From: Teichococcus vastitatis
GTDB taxonomy: Bacteria; Pseudomonadota; Alphaproteobacteria; Acetobacterales; Acetobacteraceae
Direction: 5' to 3'
DNA length: 64,000 bases
Assembly (NCBI RefSeq): GCF_003604215.1
Contig: NZ_QXGS01000013.1
Span: 1-64,000 of the forward strand
The stretch's first letter is position 1; every line of letters starts with the position of its first letter. The notes below the pieces were generated by a model that worked only from the letters and a program-made list of their open reading frames with translations, did no database searches and was not told the DNA's origin. Positions 53,513 through 62,027 of the stretch are shown here, piece by piece. The position numbers and the translations under genes are program-made.

Positions 53513-53574
53513 GGAAGGACGACCTTCCCCCGCACAGGCACCCTGGCCGGGACGACCCGCCTCCTTTCGCGGAG
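53513..53574 (+). ncRNA. Guanidine-II riboswitch (mini-ykkC)
   Basis: Two hairpins with ACGA loops: GGAAGG/CCTTCC (53513-53518 and 53523-53528, six perfect pairs) and GGG/CCC (53549-53551 and 53556-53558, plus a C-G pair outside). A 20-base linker separates them. Paired ACGR loops are the defining feature of this class, which binds guanidinium at each loop. Downstream, CTCC (53561-53564) can pair with the GGAG ribosome binding site (53571-53574), giving a switch on translation. The next gene is a guanidinium exporter, as expected. Confidence 0.9.
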
Positions 53575-53584
53575 TTCCTTTCCC

Positions 53585-53899
53585 ATGGCCTGGATCTTTC
53601 TGTTCATGGCCGGCCTGCTGGAGATTGGCTGGGCGGTGGGCCTGAAATACACCCACGGCTTCACGCGCCTCGTTCCGAGCCTGCTGACGGCGGCCAGCAT
53701 GATCGCCAGTCTGGGCCTGCTCGGCTTGGCGCTGCGCAGCCTGCCGCTCGGCACCGCCTATGCTGTCTGGACCGGCATCGGCACGCTCGGCACTGCGGTG
53801 CTGGGCATCCTGTTGTTTGGCGAGGCAGCCACGGCGGCACGGCTGGCCTGCATCGGGCTGATCGTCTGCGGCATCGTCGGATTGAAGCTGGCGGCCTGA
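53585..53899 (+). CDS. SMR-family guanidinium exporter (Gdx/SugE)
   Basis: A 104-residue four-helix protein forming an antiparallel dimer that exports guanidinium in exchange for protons. The central Glu13 and the Gdx signature are in [40 protein letters not shown] is the conserved third helix. The riboswitch directly upstream supports Gdx rather than the drug-exporting EmrE branch. GGAG lies ten bases before the ATG. Confidence 0.94.
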   Translation: MAWIFLFMAGLLEIGWAVGLKYTHGFTRLVPSLLTAASMIASLGLLGLALRSLPLGTAYAVWTGIGTLGTAVLGILLFGEAATAARLACIGLIVCGIVGLKLAA

Positions 53900-53983
53900 A
53901 GCCGGCCGCACGAAGACCCTTTGCTTCGGCGCGGCAGGCTGCCAGGAAGAAGCTTGTTGCCCCGACCGCCAGGAAGCCATGCC

Positions 53984-55270
53984 ATGCCCGATCCCGCCCC
54001 GACCGCCCTTCCCGTGGACGAGGCACGGCACTGGTCGCGGCTGATGCAGATGGCCGAGTTGGGGGCGATCCCCGGCCCGTCTCCGGAGGACCGCGGCGTC
54101 AACCGCCCCTGCCTGAGCCCGCTGGACCGCGAGGCGCGACGCCTGTTGATCCGCTGGGCCGGGACGGTCGGCCTGACCGTCAGCATCGATGAGATTGGCA
54201 ACCTGTTCCTACGCCACGAGGGCACCGACCCGTCCGCCGCGCCGGTGCTCAGCGGCAGCCATATGGACAGCCAGCCGAATGGCGGCCGCTTCGACGGCAT
54301 CTGGGGCGTACTCGCGGCCTTCGAGGCGGTGCAGGCGATCCGCGACGCCGGCATCGCCACGCGGCGCCCCATCGAGGTGGTGGCCTGGACCAATGAGGAA
54401 GGCGGCCGCTTCGCCCCCGGCTGCATGGGCAGCATGGCCTGGGCCGGCATCGAGCCGCCCAGCGCCTGGGATGCGGTGACGGACACCGCCGGCACCACCT
54501 TCCGGCAGGCGCTGGACGAGCACCTCGCGGCCGAGGCCGACCTGCCCCGCCGGGCCTTGGGTCCGACGGGTGGTCCCTCGGGGCGGGCGCCCCACGCCTA
54601 TGTAGAAGCGCATATTGAGCAGGGGCCGCTGCTGGAGGCCGAGGGCCTCGACATCGGTGTGGTGAGCGGCATCCAGGGCAGCCGCTGGTTCACCGTGGAG
54701 ATCAGCGGCAAAACCGATCATGCGGGAACGGCGCCGCTCCGCCTGCGACAGGATGCGGTGCAGGACATGCTGCGCGCCATCACCGCGCTGAACGCCCTGA
54801 CGCATGATCCGGCCGACGTGCTGCGCTTCACCGTCGGCAAGGTCGAGGTGCTGCCCAACTCATCCAACACGGTGGCCGACACCGCCCGGTTCTCGGTGGA
54901 TCTGCGGCATCCGGACGCCACGGTCCTCATGGCCCGGGGCGATGCCATCGCCGGCGTGGTGCAAGCGGCGGTGCGCCACTGCCGCGCCACGGTCCGGGAA
55001 CGGTTCCACGCCCTGCCCACCACCTTCGACCCGAGGGTGCCCGAGGCCGTAGAGCGCGCTGCCGCCTCATTGGGCCTGCGTGCGCGGCGCCTGGCATCCG
55101 GCGCCTTCCATGACGCGCAGTTCGTCGGATCGGTTTGCCCCAGCGGGATGATCTTTGTGCCGAGCCGGGCCGGCATCAGCCACCATCCGGCGGAATACAC
55201 CAGCTCCGCGCAGCTGGCGGCGGGCACGCGGGCACTGGCGGCCACGCTCCTCGACTTGGCGCAGAGCTAG
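53984..55270 (+). CDS. M20 Zn hydrolase, N-carbamoyl-L-amino acid hydrolase/allantoate amidohydrolase type
   Basis: A 428-residue hydrolase of the HyuC/AllC/UAH branch. Zinc ligands: His and Asp in SGSHMDSQPNGGRFDG, Glu in AWTNEEGGRFAPG, His in AHIEQGPLLE and His in AGISHHPAEYTSS. VVSGIQGSRWFTVEISGKTDHAG is the family's dimer segment. It cleaves N-carbamoyl or ureido groups; the true substrate could be a carbamoyl amino acid, allantoate or ureidoglycolate. It is 84 bases after gdx, with AGGAAG before the ATG at 53984, and might be cotranscribed. A link to guanidine metabolism is only suggested by position. Confidence 0.88.
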   Translation: MPDPAPTALPVDEARHWSRLMQMAELGAIPGPSPEDRGVNRPCLSPLDREARRLLIRWAGTVGLTVSIDEIGNLFLRHEGTDPSAAPVLSGSHMDSQPNGGRFDGIWGVLAAFEAVQAIRDAGIATRRPIEVVAWTNEEGGRFAPGCMGSMAWAGIEPPSAWDAVTDTAGTTFRQALDEHLAAEADLPRRALGPTGGPSGRAPHAYVEAHIEQGPLLEAEGLDIGVVSGIQGSRWFTVEISGKTDHAGTAPLRLRQDAVQDMLRAITALNALTHDPADVLRFTVGKVEVLPNSSNTVADTARFSVDLRHPDATVLMARGDAIAGVVQAAVRHCRATVRERFHALPTTFDPRVPEAVERAAASLGLRARRLASGAFHDAQFVGSVCPSGMIFVPSRAGISHHPAEYTSSAQLAAGTRALAATLLDLAQS

Positions 55271-55304
55271 GCTGCGGCGCTTTGTCCGCGCGGCGCGGCT
55301 CTCG

Positions 55305-55763
55305 TCAGCCCGCACCGCCGCGTCGGGCCTGCAGGCGTTGATCCAGCCGCCCCAGCAGCGCGGAGCAGGCCGCCAGCTCCTCGTCGCTGAAGCCCGCCAG
55401 CAGCTCCGCTTCCACCGCCGTGAGCCGGGCCTCGATCGCCAGCGCCGCCTCGCGGCCAGCTGGAGTCAGAACCAGACGGCGGGCGCGGCGGTCGCCGGTA
55501 TCGAGCTCGCGCCGGACCAGCCCGGCCTTGTCCAGGTTGTCGAGCAACCGCACCAGGCTCGGCCCCTCAATCGCCATGATCGCGGCCAGATCCTTCTGAC
55601 GCAGCTTTTCGCCCGTGCGGCTCAGCCAGACCAGGACGCGCCAGCCGGAGTCGGGAAAAATCGTCTTCTGGATTTCGGCATCCACGGCCTGGCGCCAAAG
55701 CCGCGCCAGTTGCAACAGGCGCAGGCCGAAGGAGGCGCGCGCTCCGCCCATCTCGCTTCGCAT
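55305..55763 (-). CDS. MarR-family regulator
   Basis: A 152-residue winged-helix regulator: LRQKDLAAIMAIEGPSLVRLLDNLDKAGLV (about residues 55-84) is the recognition region, followed by the wing TGDRRARRLVLTPAGREA. Such proteins often repress transport or detoxification genes. It converges on the carbamoylase gene; no divergent partner is apparent, so its target is unknown. The start ATG at 55763 is the only good one. Confidence 0.92.
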   Translation of the reverse strand: MRSEMGGARASFGLRLLQLARLWRQAVDAEIQKTIFPDSGWRVLVWLSRTGEKLRQKDLAAIMAIEGPSLVRLLDNLDKAGLVRRELDTGDRRARRLVLTPAGREAALAIEARLTAVEAELLAGFSDEELAACSALLGRLDQRLQARRGGAG

Positions 55764-55820
55764 AGGAACAGATACCGTGCGAACTATCCCGCGGGCAAGA
55801 TGATGCTGGACGCGCGCTGC

Positions 55821-56351
55821 TTACCAGCGCCGCGGCGGCCCGCAATCGAGATGCACGAAACCGTCGCGCCGGTAGAGGCCCACGCCACCGACCTGCATCT
55901 CCGCCGCCATGCGGGCGACGCCATAGGCATTGGACCCGGGCAGGCGGAAATCCGCGGCCATTCCCGACATATGCAGGCTGACCTCGGACACCCGACTGGT
56001 GCGCAGCGCACCATTGTGCTCCGGCGTCCGGTAGCCGCTGGAGATCTGATAGAATTCGGTGTTCCCGAGACCTTCGGCCACCACGTGCAGAACGTCGAAC
56101 AAGCGGGGATCCATGGGCGTCACCTCCGCCGCCGATAGGTCGCGGAACACCCAGTCCAGCTTGTGCAGCGCTTCCCGGTCGTAGCGGCCATCGCGGAAAT
56201 ACACGCCGTCGAACCTGTCCTCCGTGGCGACGCGCTGCACCCGCAGGCTGCGCATCGGCGGCAGCGGCGGCTGGGCACGCGCGGCACGGGGCACGGCGGA
56301 GCAAGCCAACAGGCCGAGGCCAGCCGTGATGATCTCGCGCCGGACGGTCAT
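55821..56351 (-). CDS. DUF882/YcbK-like peptidase (M15 fold)
   Basis: A 176-residue exported protein with a twin-arginine-like start (TVRREIITAGLGLLACSAVPRAARA). The body matches the DUF882 family: LHKLDWVFRDLSAAEV, ISSGYRTPEHN, VSLHMSGMAADFRLPG and VHLDCGPPRRW. The His and Asp residues fit a zinc LAS peptidase like E. coli MepK, which cuts peptidoglycan cross-links. The ATG at 56351 is taken as start; a further ATG at 56399 would add a poor leader. No divergent partner. Confidence 0.88.
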   Translation of the reverse strand: MTVRREIITAGLGLLACSAVPRAARAQPPLPPMRSLRVQRVATEDRFDGVYFRDGRYDREALHKLDWVFRDLSAAEVTPMDPRLFDVLHVVAEGLGNTEFYQISSGYRTPEHNGALRTSRVSEVSLHMSGMAADFRLPGSNAYGVARMAAEMQVGGVGLYRRDGFVHLDCGPPRRW

Positions 56352-56924
56352 GGCAGGATCGCAGCAGGGGCAGGTGTCGGGGTGGGATCGACGGAACATC
56401 ACTCGATCGGGTCTGTTGGGGGAAAGAGAACTTGACGGAAAGCCGTGCGTTGCGGCGTGGCGCACGCCAGCAGCGCCGCACCCGCGATCAGGGCAACCCG
56501 GCCGTTGCGGTGCCGCACAGTGCTCGCTCCAGGCCTCTGCGGACATGGCACTGATGAACCGTTCTGCACCCTGGCCATATCCTGTGCGGCCAGGCTGGAA
56601 GGGCTCCGGGGAACCGTCACGCTCCGCGCAAGTCTCGGCGACGCTGCCTCCACTTCCCTGCCCGGCATCGCCGGCAGGGCATCATCGCAGGCGTCGGTGC
56701 CGAGCCGGCGACCAGACTGCCCACCGACCTGTCGTGGCGGTGGCCGCAGTCCGGAAAACCCGGCCGAACCGGCCCCCAGCGGCGACGCCTTGGACAGCAA
56801 CCGGTTCTGCATCGTTCTGCGGCACATCACATTCATCCGCAGCCATCCTAGGACGCCGGATTGCCCTCGACCAGAGTTAAAGTACCCGGTTGAAAAAGCC
56901 TCCGAAGCTTTTGTTTTTTATTGT
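56352..56924. other. Intergenic region, no gene seen
   Basis: 573 bases between the DUF882 gene and the end of yceD, all in one direction. No frame shows family resemblance with a ribosome binding site. Near the right end there is an A/T-rich stretch with the terminator noted separately. In related bacteria plsX usually follows yceD; it is not here. Confidence 0.55.
56894..56912 (-). terminator. Short terminator after yceD
   Basis: A 6-base stem AAAAGC/GCTTTT (56894-56899 and 56907-56912) with a seven-base loop. On the minus strand GC is followed by five T residues (56897-56893), twelve bases after the yceD stop codon. A T-run on the plus strand (56914-56919) makes it possibly bidirectional. 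The stem is A/T-rich and weak. Confidence 0.5.
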
Positions 56925-57455
56925 TTAAGCTTGGCCAGAAGCTTTTCCACCTTTGAGCACTGCGAAAGGGTTCCGGCGCACCTCCTGCTCTGCGTCCGGC
57001 GCTTCCGTCAATTCCGGCGGCAGGCTGGCTCCAGGGGCGCGAGGATAAGGATCCAGCGCCAGCGACAATTGCTCGGCCAGCGCCTCGCCCAGTTCCATGA
57101 CACCGTTCTCCGTCGGGATCTCGTCAGGGCCGGCCGCTTCGTCGGCTGGCTCGCGGCCACTGGGCAGGAAGCGCCAGTCGACCTCCTCCCGCACCGCCTG
57201 CGGCACCGGCTCCAGCGTCACGACGCAGTTCTGCACCACCGCGGCTTCCAGGCTGCCGCGCACGCGGATGGTGCCGCCCGGCTCCGGCCGCAGCACCAGC
57301 TCGCCCTGCAATTGCTCCACCGCCAGGATGCCGAAGCGGCGCGCCAGGGCAGCACACTCCTCCGGCGTCGCGGTCAGGCTGCGGGTTCGGCCTTCCGGCG
57401 GCACGGCGGCAAAGGGCAAGGGGCGGGAGAACTCAGGCTCCAGCATCTCGGTCAT
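56925..57455 (-). CDS. yceD: DUF177/YceD-family protein
   Basis: A 176-residue cytoplasmic protein of the YceD (DUF177) family linked to 23S rRNA and ribosome assembly in plants and bacteria. LEAAVVQNCVVTLEPVPQAV with its single Cys and GEALAEQLSLALDPYPRAPGA are the family landmarks. It overlaps ubcC by 23 bases, with the same order as in many alphaproteobacteria. The usual downstream plsX-fabH genes are absent here; a terminator follows instead. Confidence 0.85.
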   Translation of the reverse strand: MTEMLEPEFSRPLPFAAVPPEGRTRSLTATPEECAALARRFGILAVEQLQGELVLRPEPGGTIRVRGSLEAAVVQNCVVTLEPVPQAVREEVDWRFLPSGREPADEAAGPDEIPTENGVMELGEALAEQLSLALDPYPRAPGASLPPELTEAPDAEQEVRRNPFAVLKGGKASGQA

Positions 57456-58005
57456 GGGGCGCTTCCTCCAGGGCAGGAAATCGGGCCTCGCCGCGCAGCA
57501 GGGCGTCCAGCGGCTGGGCCGCGAGGGATGTGTCGGTGGCCAGCGCGAGAGCCGCGAGCCGGCGGGGCTGCGCCGCGTCCGCCGGGAGGGCGCCGCGCCA
57601 AACGTTGCGGGCCAGCGCCTCCGCCAGGGCCGCGCCGTCGCCGCTCTGCAGCGGTGCCTCATAGGCCTGGGCGCGGCCATGAAACGCCTCCCACATGTTC
57701 TTCACCCGGCGTGCGATCGACATGTCGCCGACACCCATCTCGCGCAGGTTGAAATCCATGTCGGCGAACATGGCATCGAACACCGCCTGCGCGATTCCCG
57801 GGCCGCGCGGATCGGGATCGCGGTGCAGGCGCCGAATCAGCAGCGCCACCTGCAGGCCGATCAGGTCGAACCGCCCATCCAGGGTGTCCGGCACGGCCAG
57901 TTCGGTGAAGAACACCGGCTGGCGCGCGGCACGCACGGCGGCGCCGTACAGCTCGAAGCCCAGCCGCTCATGCGGCTTGCGGCGGAACAGGCCGAACAAG
58001 GCCAT
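57433..58005 (-). CDS. Ubiquinol-cytochrome c chaperone (UbcC/CBP3 family)
   Basis: A 190-residue assembly factor for the cytochrome bc1 complex, homologous to mitochondrial CBP3. DLIGLQVALLIRRLHRDPD, AVFDAMFADMDFNLREMGVGD and VKNMWEAFHGRAQAY form the core. The N-terminus MALFGLFRRK is typical. It precedes yceD with overlap and is divergent from bamE, as in other alphaproteobacteria. Confidence 0.92.
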   Translation of the reverse strand: MALFGLFRRKPHERLGFELYGAAVRAARQPVFFTELAVPDTLDGRFDLIGLQVALLIRRLHRDPDPRGPGIAQAVFDAMFADMDFNLREMGVGDMSIARRVKNMWEAFHGRAQAYEAPLQSGDGAALAEALARNVWRGALPADAAQPRRLAALALATDTSLAAQPLDALLRGEARFPALEEAPHDRDAGA

Positions 58006-58202
58006 GGAAACAGGCTCCTCTGCGCCGGCGGGGTGCGGCGCTGGTTGACCCCGCTGCGGGGCGGTGGCAATCGACCGTGCAGATGGACCGCTCGCCGATC
58101 CGGGTCAATCCGGTCCTCGGCGGGCGCGCCACCTCCCCCTTCGTCCCTGACGGGCCGCCGGGTGGAAAACTGGATCTCAGCTTCAGGATTTCGGTGCACA
58201 CC

Positions 58203-58730
58203 GTGAGCTTCTGCCAGACCCCCTGCCGCAAGACCAAACCGCGCCACACCAGGCTGCGGGCTGGCCTGATGGCGCTGGCCGTGGCGCTGCCGCTGGCCGG
58301 CTGCTCGGTGTTTCAGGCCCGCCCGGTCCAACATGGCAACAAGGCCGATCCCGACCTGCTGGCCCAACTGGTGCCGGGGGTACAGACTCAGGCCGACGTG
58401 CAGGCGCTGCTGGGCTCGCCCAGCGTCACCGGCACCTTCGACCCGAGCACCTGGTACTACATCTCCTCGGTCAGCCGCATCCAGCCCGGCAGCAACCCCT
58501 CGAGCGAACAGGAGCGCGTGGTGGTGATGCGCTTCGACGAGGGCGGGGTGTTGCGCAACATCGAGCAGCGCGGCCCGGACACGATGCGCGATGTCGGCAT
58601 GGTGGACCGCACCACCCCGGTGCCGGGCACCGACCGCACCCTGCTGCAGGCCCTGTTCGGCAATATTGGCCGCGTCGGCGCCGGCGGGATCGGCACCGAG
58701 CAAGGGCCCGGCACCGGCCCCGGCCGCTAG
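58203..58730 (+). CDS. bamE: Outer membrane assembly factor BamE (SmpA/OmlA)
   Basis: A lipoprotein of the BAM complex that inserts outer membrane proteins. The lipobox is LPLAGC; the core LVPGVQTQADVQALLGSPSVTGTFD then WYYISSVSRI and VVVMRFDEGGVLRNIE are the BamE fold. The C-terminus is Gly-rich and variable. The start is uncertain: GTG at 58203 gives a 33-residue leader before Cys, while an ATG at 58270 would be too short for a signal. Divergent from ubcC. Confidence 0.9.
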   Translation: MSFCQTPCRKTKPRHTRLRAGLMALAVALPLAGCSVFQARPVQHGNKADPDLLAQLVPGVQTQADVQALLGSPSVTGTFDPSTWYYISSVSRIQPGSNPSSEQERVVVMRFDEGGVLRNIEQRGPDTMRDVGMVDRTTPVPGTDRTLLQALFGNIGRVGAGGIGTEQGPGTGPGR

Positions 58731-58757
58731 CCGCGCCGGGCGTGGCGGCTGCGCGCC

Positions 58758-59945
58758 TCAGGCCAGGGCGCGGCGCCGCTGCAGCAGCATCAGCCCCAGC
58801 GCGAGGGCGAGGGCCGGGAACAGCAGCAGGTTCAGCATCGTCCAGCCCGCCTGGGCGTGAATGGCGCCGGACGCGAAGGCGGTGCAGGCCACCGTACCGA
58901 ATACGATGAAGTCATTGGCCGCCTGGGCACGCACCCGCTCTTCCGGCCGGTGCGCCTCCGACAGCAGGGTGGTCGCGCCGACGAACATGAAGTTCCAGCC
59001 CACCCCCAGCAGCATCAGCGCCACGGAGAAGTGGCCGAAGCGCTCGCCGGACAGGGCCACGGCGGCGCAGGCCGCTGACAGCAGCGTGCCCACCAGGATG
59101 ATCCGACGGGCGCCGAAACGGGCGATGAGCCGCCCGGACACGAAGCCTGGCGCAAACATCGACACGGCGTGCAGCTGGATCACCGTGGCGCTGGCGCCGA
59201 TGCCGAAGCCGCACAGCATCATCTCCAGCGGCGTGGCCGTCATCACCAGGTTCATGGTGCCATAGGCCACCGCACCGGTCAGAGCGGCGGCAACAAAGGC
59301 CGGGCGAGCCAGGATCTCCCGCAGCGGAGTCGCCACGGCAGTGCGCGGCGGTGGCGGCGGCAGCACCGTGCGCGACAGCAGCGCCACGCAGATCAATGGC
59401 AGCAGGGCCAGGATCAGGTAGGTGCCCAGGAACAGGAAGGGCGCCAGGGTATCCCGGGTGTGCTTCACCAGCTCCGGCCCGAAGATCGCGGACAGGATGC
59501 CGCCCGCCATCACCAGCGCCACGGCGCGGGGGCGATAGGCCGGCGTCGCCACCTCGGCGGCGGCGAAGCGGTAATGCTGCGAGATGCCGAAGCCGAGGCC
59601 GGCCGGGATGGCGCCGAGGCAGTATAGCGGGAAGCTGCCGGTCCAGACGCCCAGCGCGAAGACGATGCTGCCCAGAAAGGCGCCAGCCGCGCCCAGCACG
59701 AAACCGGCGCGCCGCCCCAGCCGGGCGAAGACGATGCCGGCTGGGATCGAGGCCGCCATGGTGGCCGCCATCTGCAGCGCCATCGGCAGCGTCGCCAGCG
59801 ACTTGTCGGTGGCCAGGCTGTGGCCAATCAGCGCCGACATGGCGACCTGCCCCACAGTGGACGCATTGGTCAGCGCTTGGCACAGGAACAGCAGCCAAAC
59901 ATTGCGCTTCATCAGCGCGGCATCCGCCGGGGCCATGGCCGACAT
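58758..59945 (-). CDS. MFS transporter
   Basis: A 395-residue, twelve-helix transporter of the major facilitator superfamily. The loop-2/3 motif FARLGRRAGFVLGAAGA (about residues 75-91) and loop-8/9 GRLIARFGARRIILVG are visible. Drug or metabolite export is possible; nothing indicates the substrate. The start ATG overlaps the thiL stop as TGATG (59945), favouring coupling; an in-frame ATG at 59960 would overlap further. Confidence 0.86.
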   Translation of the reverse strand: MSAMAPADAALMKRNVWLLFLCQALTNASTVGQVAMSALIGHSLATDKSLATLPMALQMAATMAASIPAGIVFARLGRRAGFVLGAAGAFLGSIVFALGVWTGSFPLYCLGAIPAGLGFGISQHYRFAAAEVATPAYRPRAVALVMAGGILSAIFGPELVKHTRDTLAPFLFLGTYLILALLPLICVALLSRTVLPPPPPRTAVATPLREILARPAFVAAALTGAVAYGTMNLVMTATPLEMMLCGFGIGASATVIQLHAVSMFAPGFVSGRLIARFGARRIILVGTLLSAACAAVALSGERFGHFSVALMLLGVGWNFMFVGATTLLSEAHRPEERVRAQAANDFIVFGTVACTAFASGAIHAQAGWTMLNLLLFPALALALGLMLLQRRRALA

Positions 59946-60910
59946 CAGAAGTGACTCCATCCGCTGCGGCCAAGCGGCATCACCCTGCCGGACCTGTCAC
60001 GCACCGTAACCGTCGAATCGCCCGGCACCAAATGGCCGATCCGCGCCACCGGCGTCGCACAGGCCTCGGCCCGCCCGGCGATCTCGGCCGCCCTCTCGGG
60101 CGGTGCCGCGAACAGCAGCTCGTAATCATCGCCACCGGTCAGCAGATCGCCGAGCCGACCCGGATGCTCCCGCAGCCATGCCGCCGCCGGCGCCGACAGC
60201 GGTACCGCCGCCGCGTCCAGCACGGCGCCGCAGCGCGAGGCGCGGCACAGATGCCCGAGATCCTGCACCAACCCGTCCGACACATCCATGGCCGCCGTCG
60301 CCAGACCCACCAGGGCCTGGCCGAGCCCCAGCCTGGGCTGCGGCAGTTGGTAGCGGCCGGCCAGCCTCCCTTGCGGGTCCGCCACCTCTCCGCGGCGGGC
60401 CCGAAGCCCGAGCACGCCGTCGCCGATGCTGCCGGAAACCCACAGATCCTGGCCAATCCCTGCCCCGCCCCGGCGCAGCGCGGTGCCGGGAGCCACATGG
60501 CCGAGGATGGTGAGCGACAGGCTGACCGGTCCGGCGGTGGACACCGTGTCGCCGCCCAGGATCGACAGGGCGAAACGCCGCTGATCCTCCGCCAGTCCGG
60601 CCGCGAAGCCGGCGAGCCAGTCCACCCCCCGGCCCGGCGGCAGCGCCACCGTCAACAGGTAGCCCAGCGGCACCGCGCCCATGGCTGCCAGATCGGACAG
60701 GTTGGTGCGCAGCAGCTTGCGGCCAATGGTTTCCGCCGGGTCATCCGGCAGGAAGTGCACGTTCTCCACCATGGCGTCGGCGGCCAGCACCAGCTCACGT
60801 CCCGGCGGCGGGCGCAGCAGGGCGGCATCATCGGCCAGGTCCAAGGCGCCGGGCCCGGCCAGCGGGCGGAAATAGCGGTCGATCAGGTCGAATTCGGGTG
60901 GCAGCGTCAT
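59945..60910 (-). CDS. thiL: Thiamine-monophosphate kinase
   Basis: A 321-residue kinase that makes thiamine diphosphate from the monophosphate. Metal-binding Asp motifs: ALDLADDAALL (about residues 21-31), VLAADAMVENVHF, AAMDVSDGLVQDLGHL and LLTGGDDYELLF. RKLLRTNLSDLAAMGAVP is also diagnostic. It lies 118 bases after nusB, a pairing common across proteobacteria. Confidence 0.96.
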   Translation of the reverse strand: MTLPPEFDLIDRYFRPLAGPGALDLADDAALLRPPPGRELVLAADAMVENVHFLPDDPAETIGRKLLRTNLSDLAAMGAVPLGYLLTVALPPGRGVDWLAGFAAGLAEDQRRFALSILGGDTVSTAGPVSLSLTILGHVAPGTALRRGGAGIGQDLWVSGSIGDGVLGLRARRGEVADPQGRLAGRYQLPQPRLGLGQALVGLATAAMDVSDGLVQDLGHLCRASRCGAVLDAAAVPLSAPAAAWLREHPGRLGDLLTGGDDYELLFAAPPERAAEIAGRAEACATPVARIGHLVPGDSTVTVRDRSGRVMPLGRSGWSHF

Positions 60911-61028
60911 GCCGCGCAATGTGCGCGGCGCGGCGCCCTCGCGCCATGGGGTCTGCCGCGCCGGGCTGTTGTTGCCGCCACTCGGCCGTCCCCCTGCCCG
61001 GCTCGCCGCGGCGCCCTGGGCGTGGCTG

Positions 61029-61526
61029 CTAGCGCTGGAACTCCGCGGCGCGCAGCGAACGCGCCATGGCATCCAGCACGCCATTGGCGAAGCGGGGCTC
61101 GTCGCCGCCGAAGAAGCCGTGCGCGATATCCATGTATTCGTTGATCACCACGCGGGCGGGCGGCTGGCTGCCGGAGGACAGCTCGAAGGCCGCCGCGCGC
61201 AGCAGGGCCCGCAGCACCGGATCAAGCCGTGCCACCGTCCAGGTTTCGGCCAGGTGGCCGGCCAGGATGGCATCCAGCGCCTCCGCCTGGCGCGCCACGC
61301 CGCGCACGACGCCGGCGAAGAGCGGCACATCGGCCTGCGGCACTCGGCCATCGTCGAAGCCACCGGCATCGGGGCCGATGCGGTGGCGGACAAACTGGTC
61401 GATCACCGATTCGGCGGCCTCGCCGGATTGCTCGCTCTGAAACAATGCCTGGATCGCGGCCACGCGGGAGCCGGTGCGGGGGCGGCCGGGAGCGCCGCGC
61501 TTCTGAGTCTGGGCGGCGCTCATCAT
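61029..61526 (-). CDS. nusB: Transcription antitermination factor NusB
   Basis: A 165-residue all-helical factor that joins NusE/S10 in rRNA antitermination. GSRVAAIQALFQSEQSGE near the N-terminus, and RAAAFELSS, VVINEYMDIAHGFFGGDEPRFANGVLDAMAR at the C-terminus are typical. It overlaps ribH by four bases (ATGA). The preceding basic residues (TQKRGAPGRPRTG) are an alphaproteobacterial extension. Confidence 0.96.
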   Translation of the reverse strand: MMSAAQTQKRGAPGRPRTGSRVAAIQALFQSEQSGEAAESVIDQFVRHRIGPDAGGFDDGRVPQADVPLFAGVVRGVARQAEALDAILAGHLAETWTVARLDPVLRALLRAAAFELSSGSQPPARVVINEYMDIAHGFFGGDEPRFANGVLDAMARSLRAAEFQR

Positions 61527-62002
61527 GCATCACTCCAGCGGCGGGCCAGCAGGATTTGTCCGATCAGCGCATGCGCCGCCTCGGCCCCCTTGTTGTGGCG
61601 GTTCGCGGCCGAGCGCGCCTCGGCCTGCGCCAGCGTTTCCACCGTCAGCAGCCCGAAGCCCAACGGCATGCCGGTTTCACCGCTGATGTCCATCACGCCC
61701 TGGCAAACGGCCTCGCAGATGAACTGGTAGTGGTCGGTCTCGCCCTTCACCACGCAGCCATGCAACAGGAAGCCGTCCCAGCCACCCTTGCGGATCGCCA
61801 TGCGCAGCGCCGCCGGCAGCTCGAAGGCGCCGGCCACGTCCACCACGTCCAGCGTGGCGCCGGCCTCGGCAAGGACGCGTTCGGCGCCGTGCCGCATGCC
61901 GGAGACCACGGCCTCGTAGTAAGGCGCCTGGATCAGCAGGATGCGCGGCGCCGGTCCTGGAATGACGGGGGTGGCGCGCTCCGGCGCGTCGATCGTGCTC
62001 AT
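61523..62002 (-). CDS. ribH: 6,7-dimethyl-8-ribityllumazine synthase
   Basis: A 159-residue enzyme condensing dihydroxybutanone phosphate with the pyrimidine intermediate. VAGAFELPAALRMAI, LLHGCVVKGETDHYQFICEAV and the end MPLGFGLLTVETLAQAEAR match type I lumazine synthases; the catalytic His is in KGETDHYQF. It is 25 bases after ribB and overlaps nusB. Confidence 0.95.
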   Translation of the reverse strand: MSTIDAPERATPVIPGPAPRILLIQAPYYEAVVSGMRHGAERVLAEAGATLDVVDVAGAFELPAALRMAIRKGGWDGFLLHGCVVKGETDHYQFICEAVCQGVMDISGETGMPLGFGLLTVETLAQAEARSAANRHNKGAEAAHALIGQILLARRWSDA

Positions 62003-62027
62003 CGCGGGGTACTCATGCAGGGATAAC

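Noticed and set aside
56445-57752. A plus-strand frame across the gap and yceD/ubcC
   Set aside because: Antisense to two recognised genes, with no ribosome binding site or domain.
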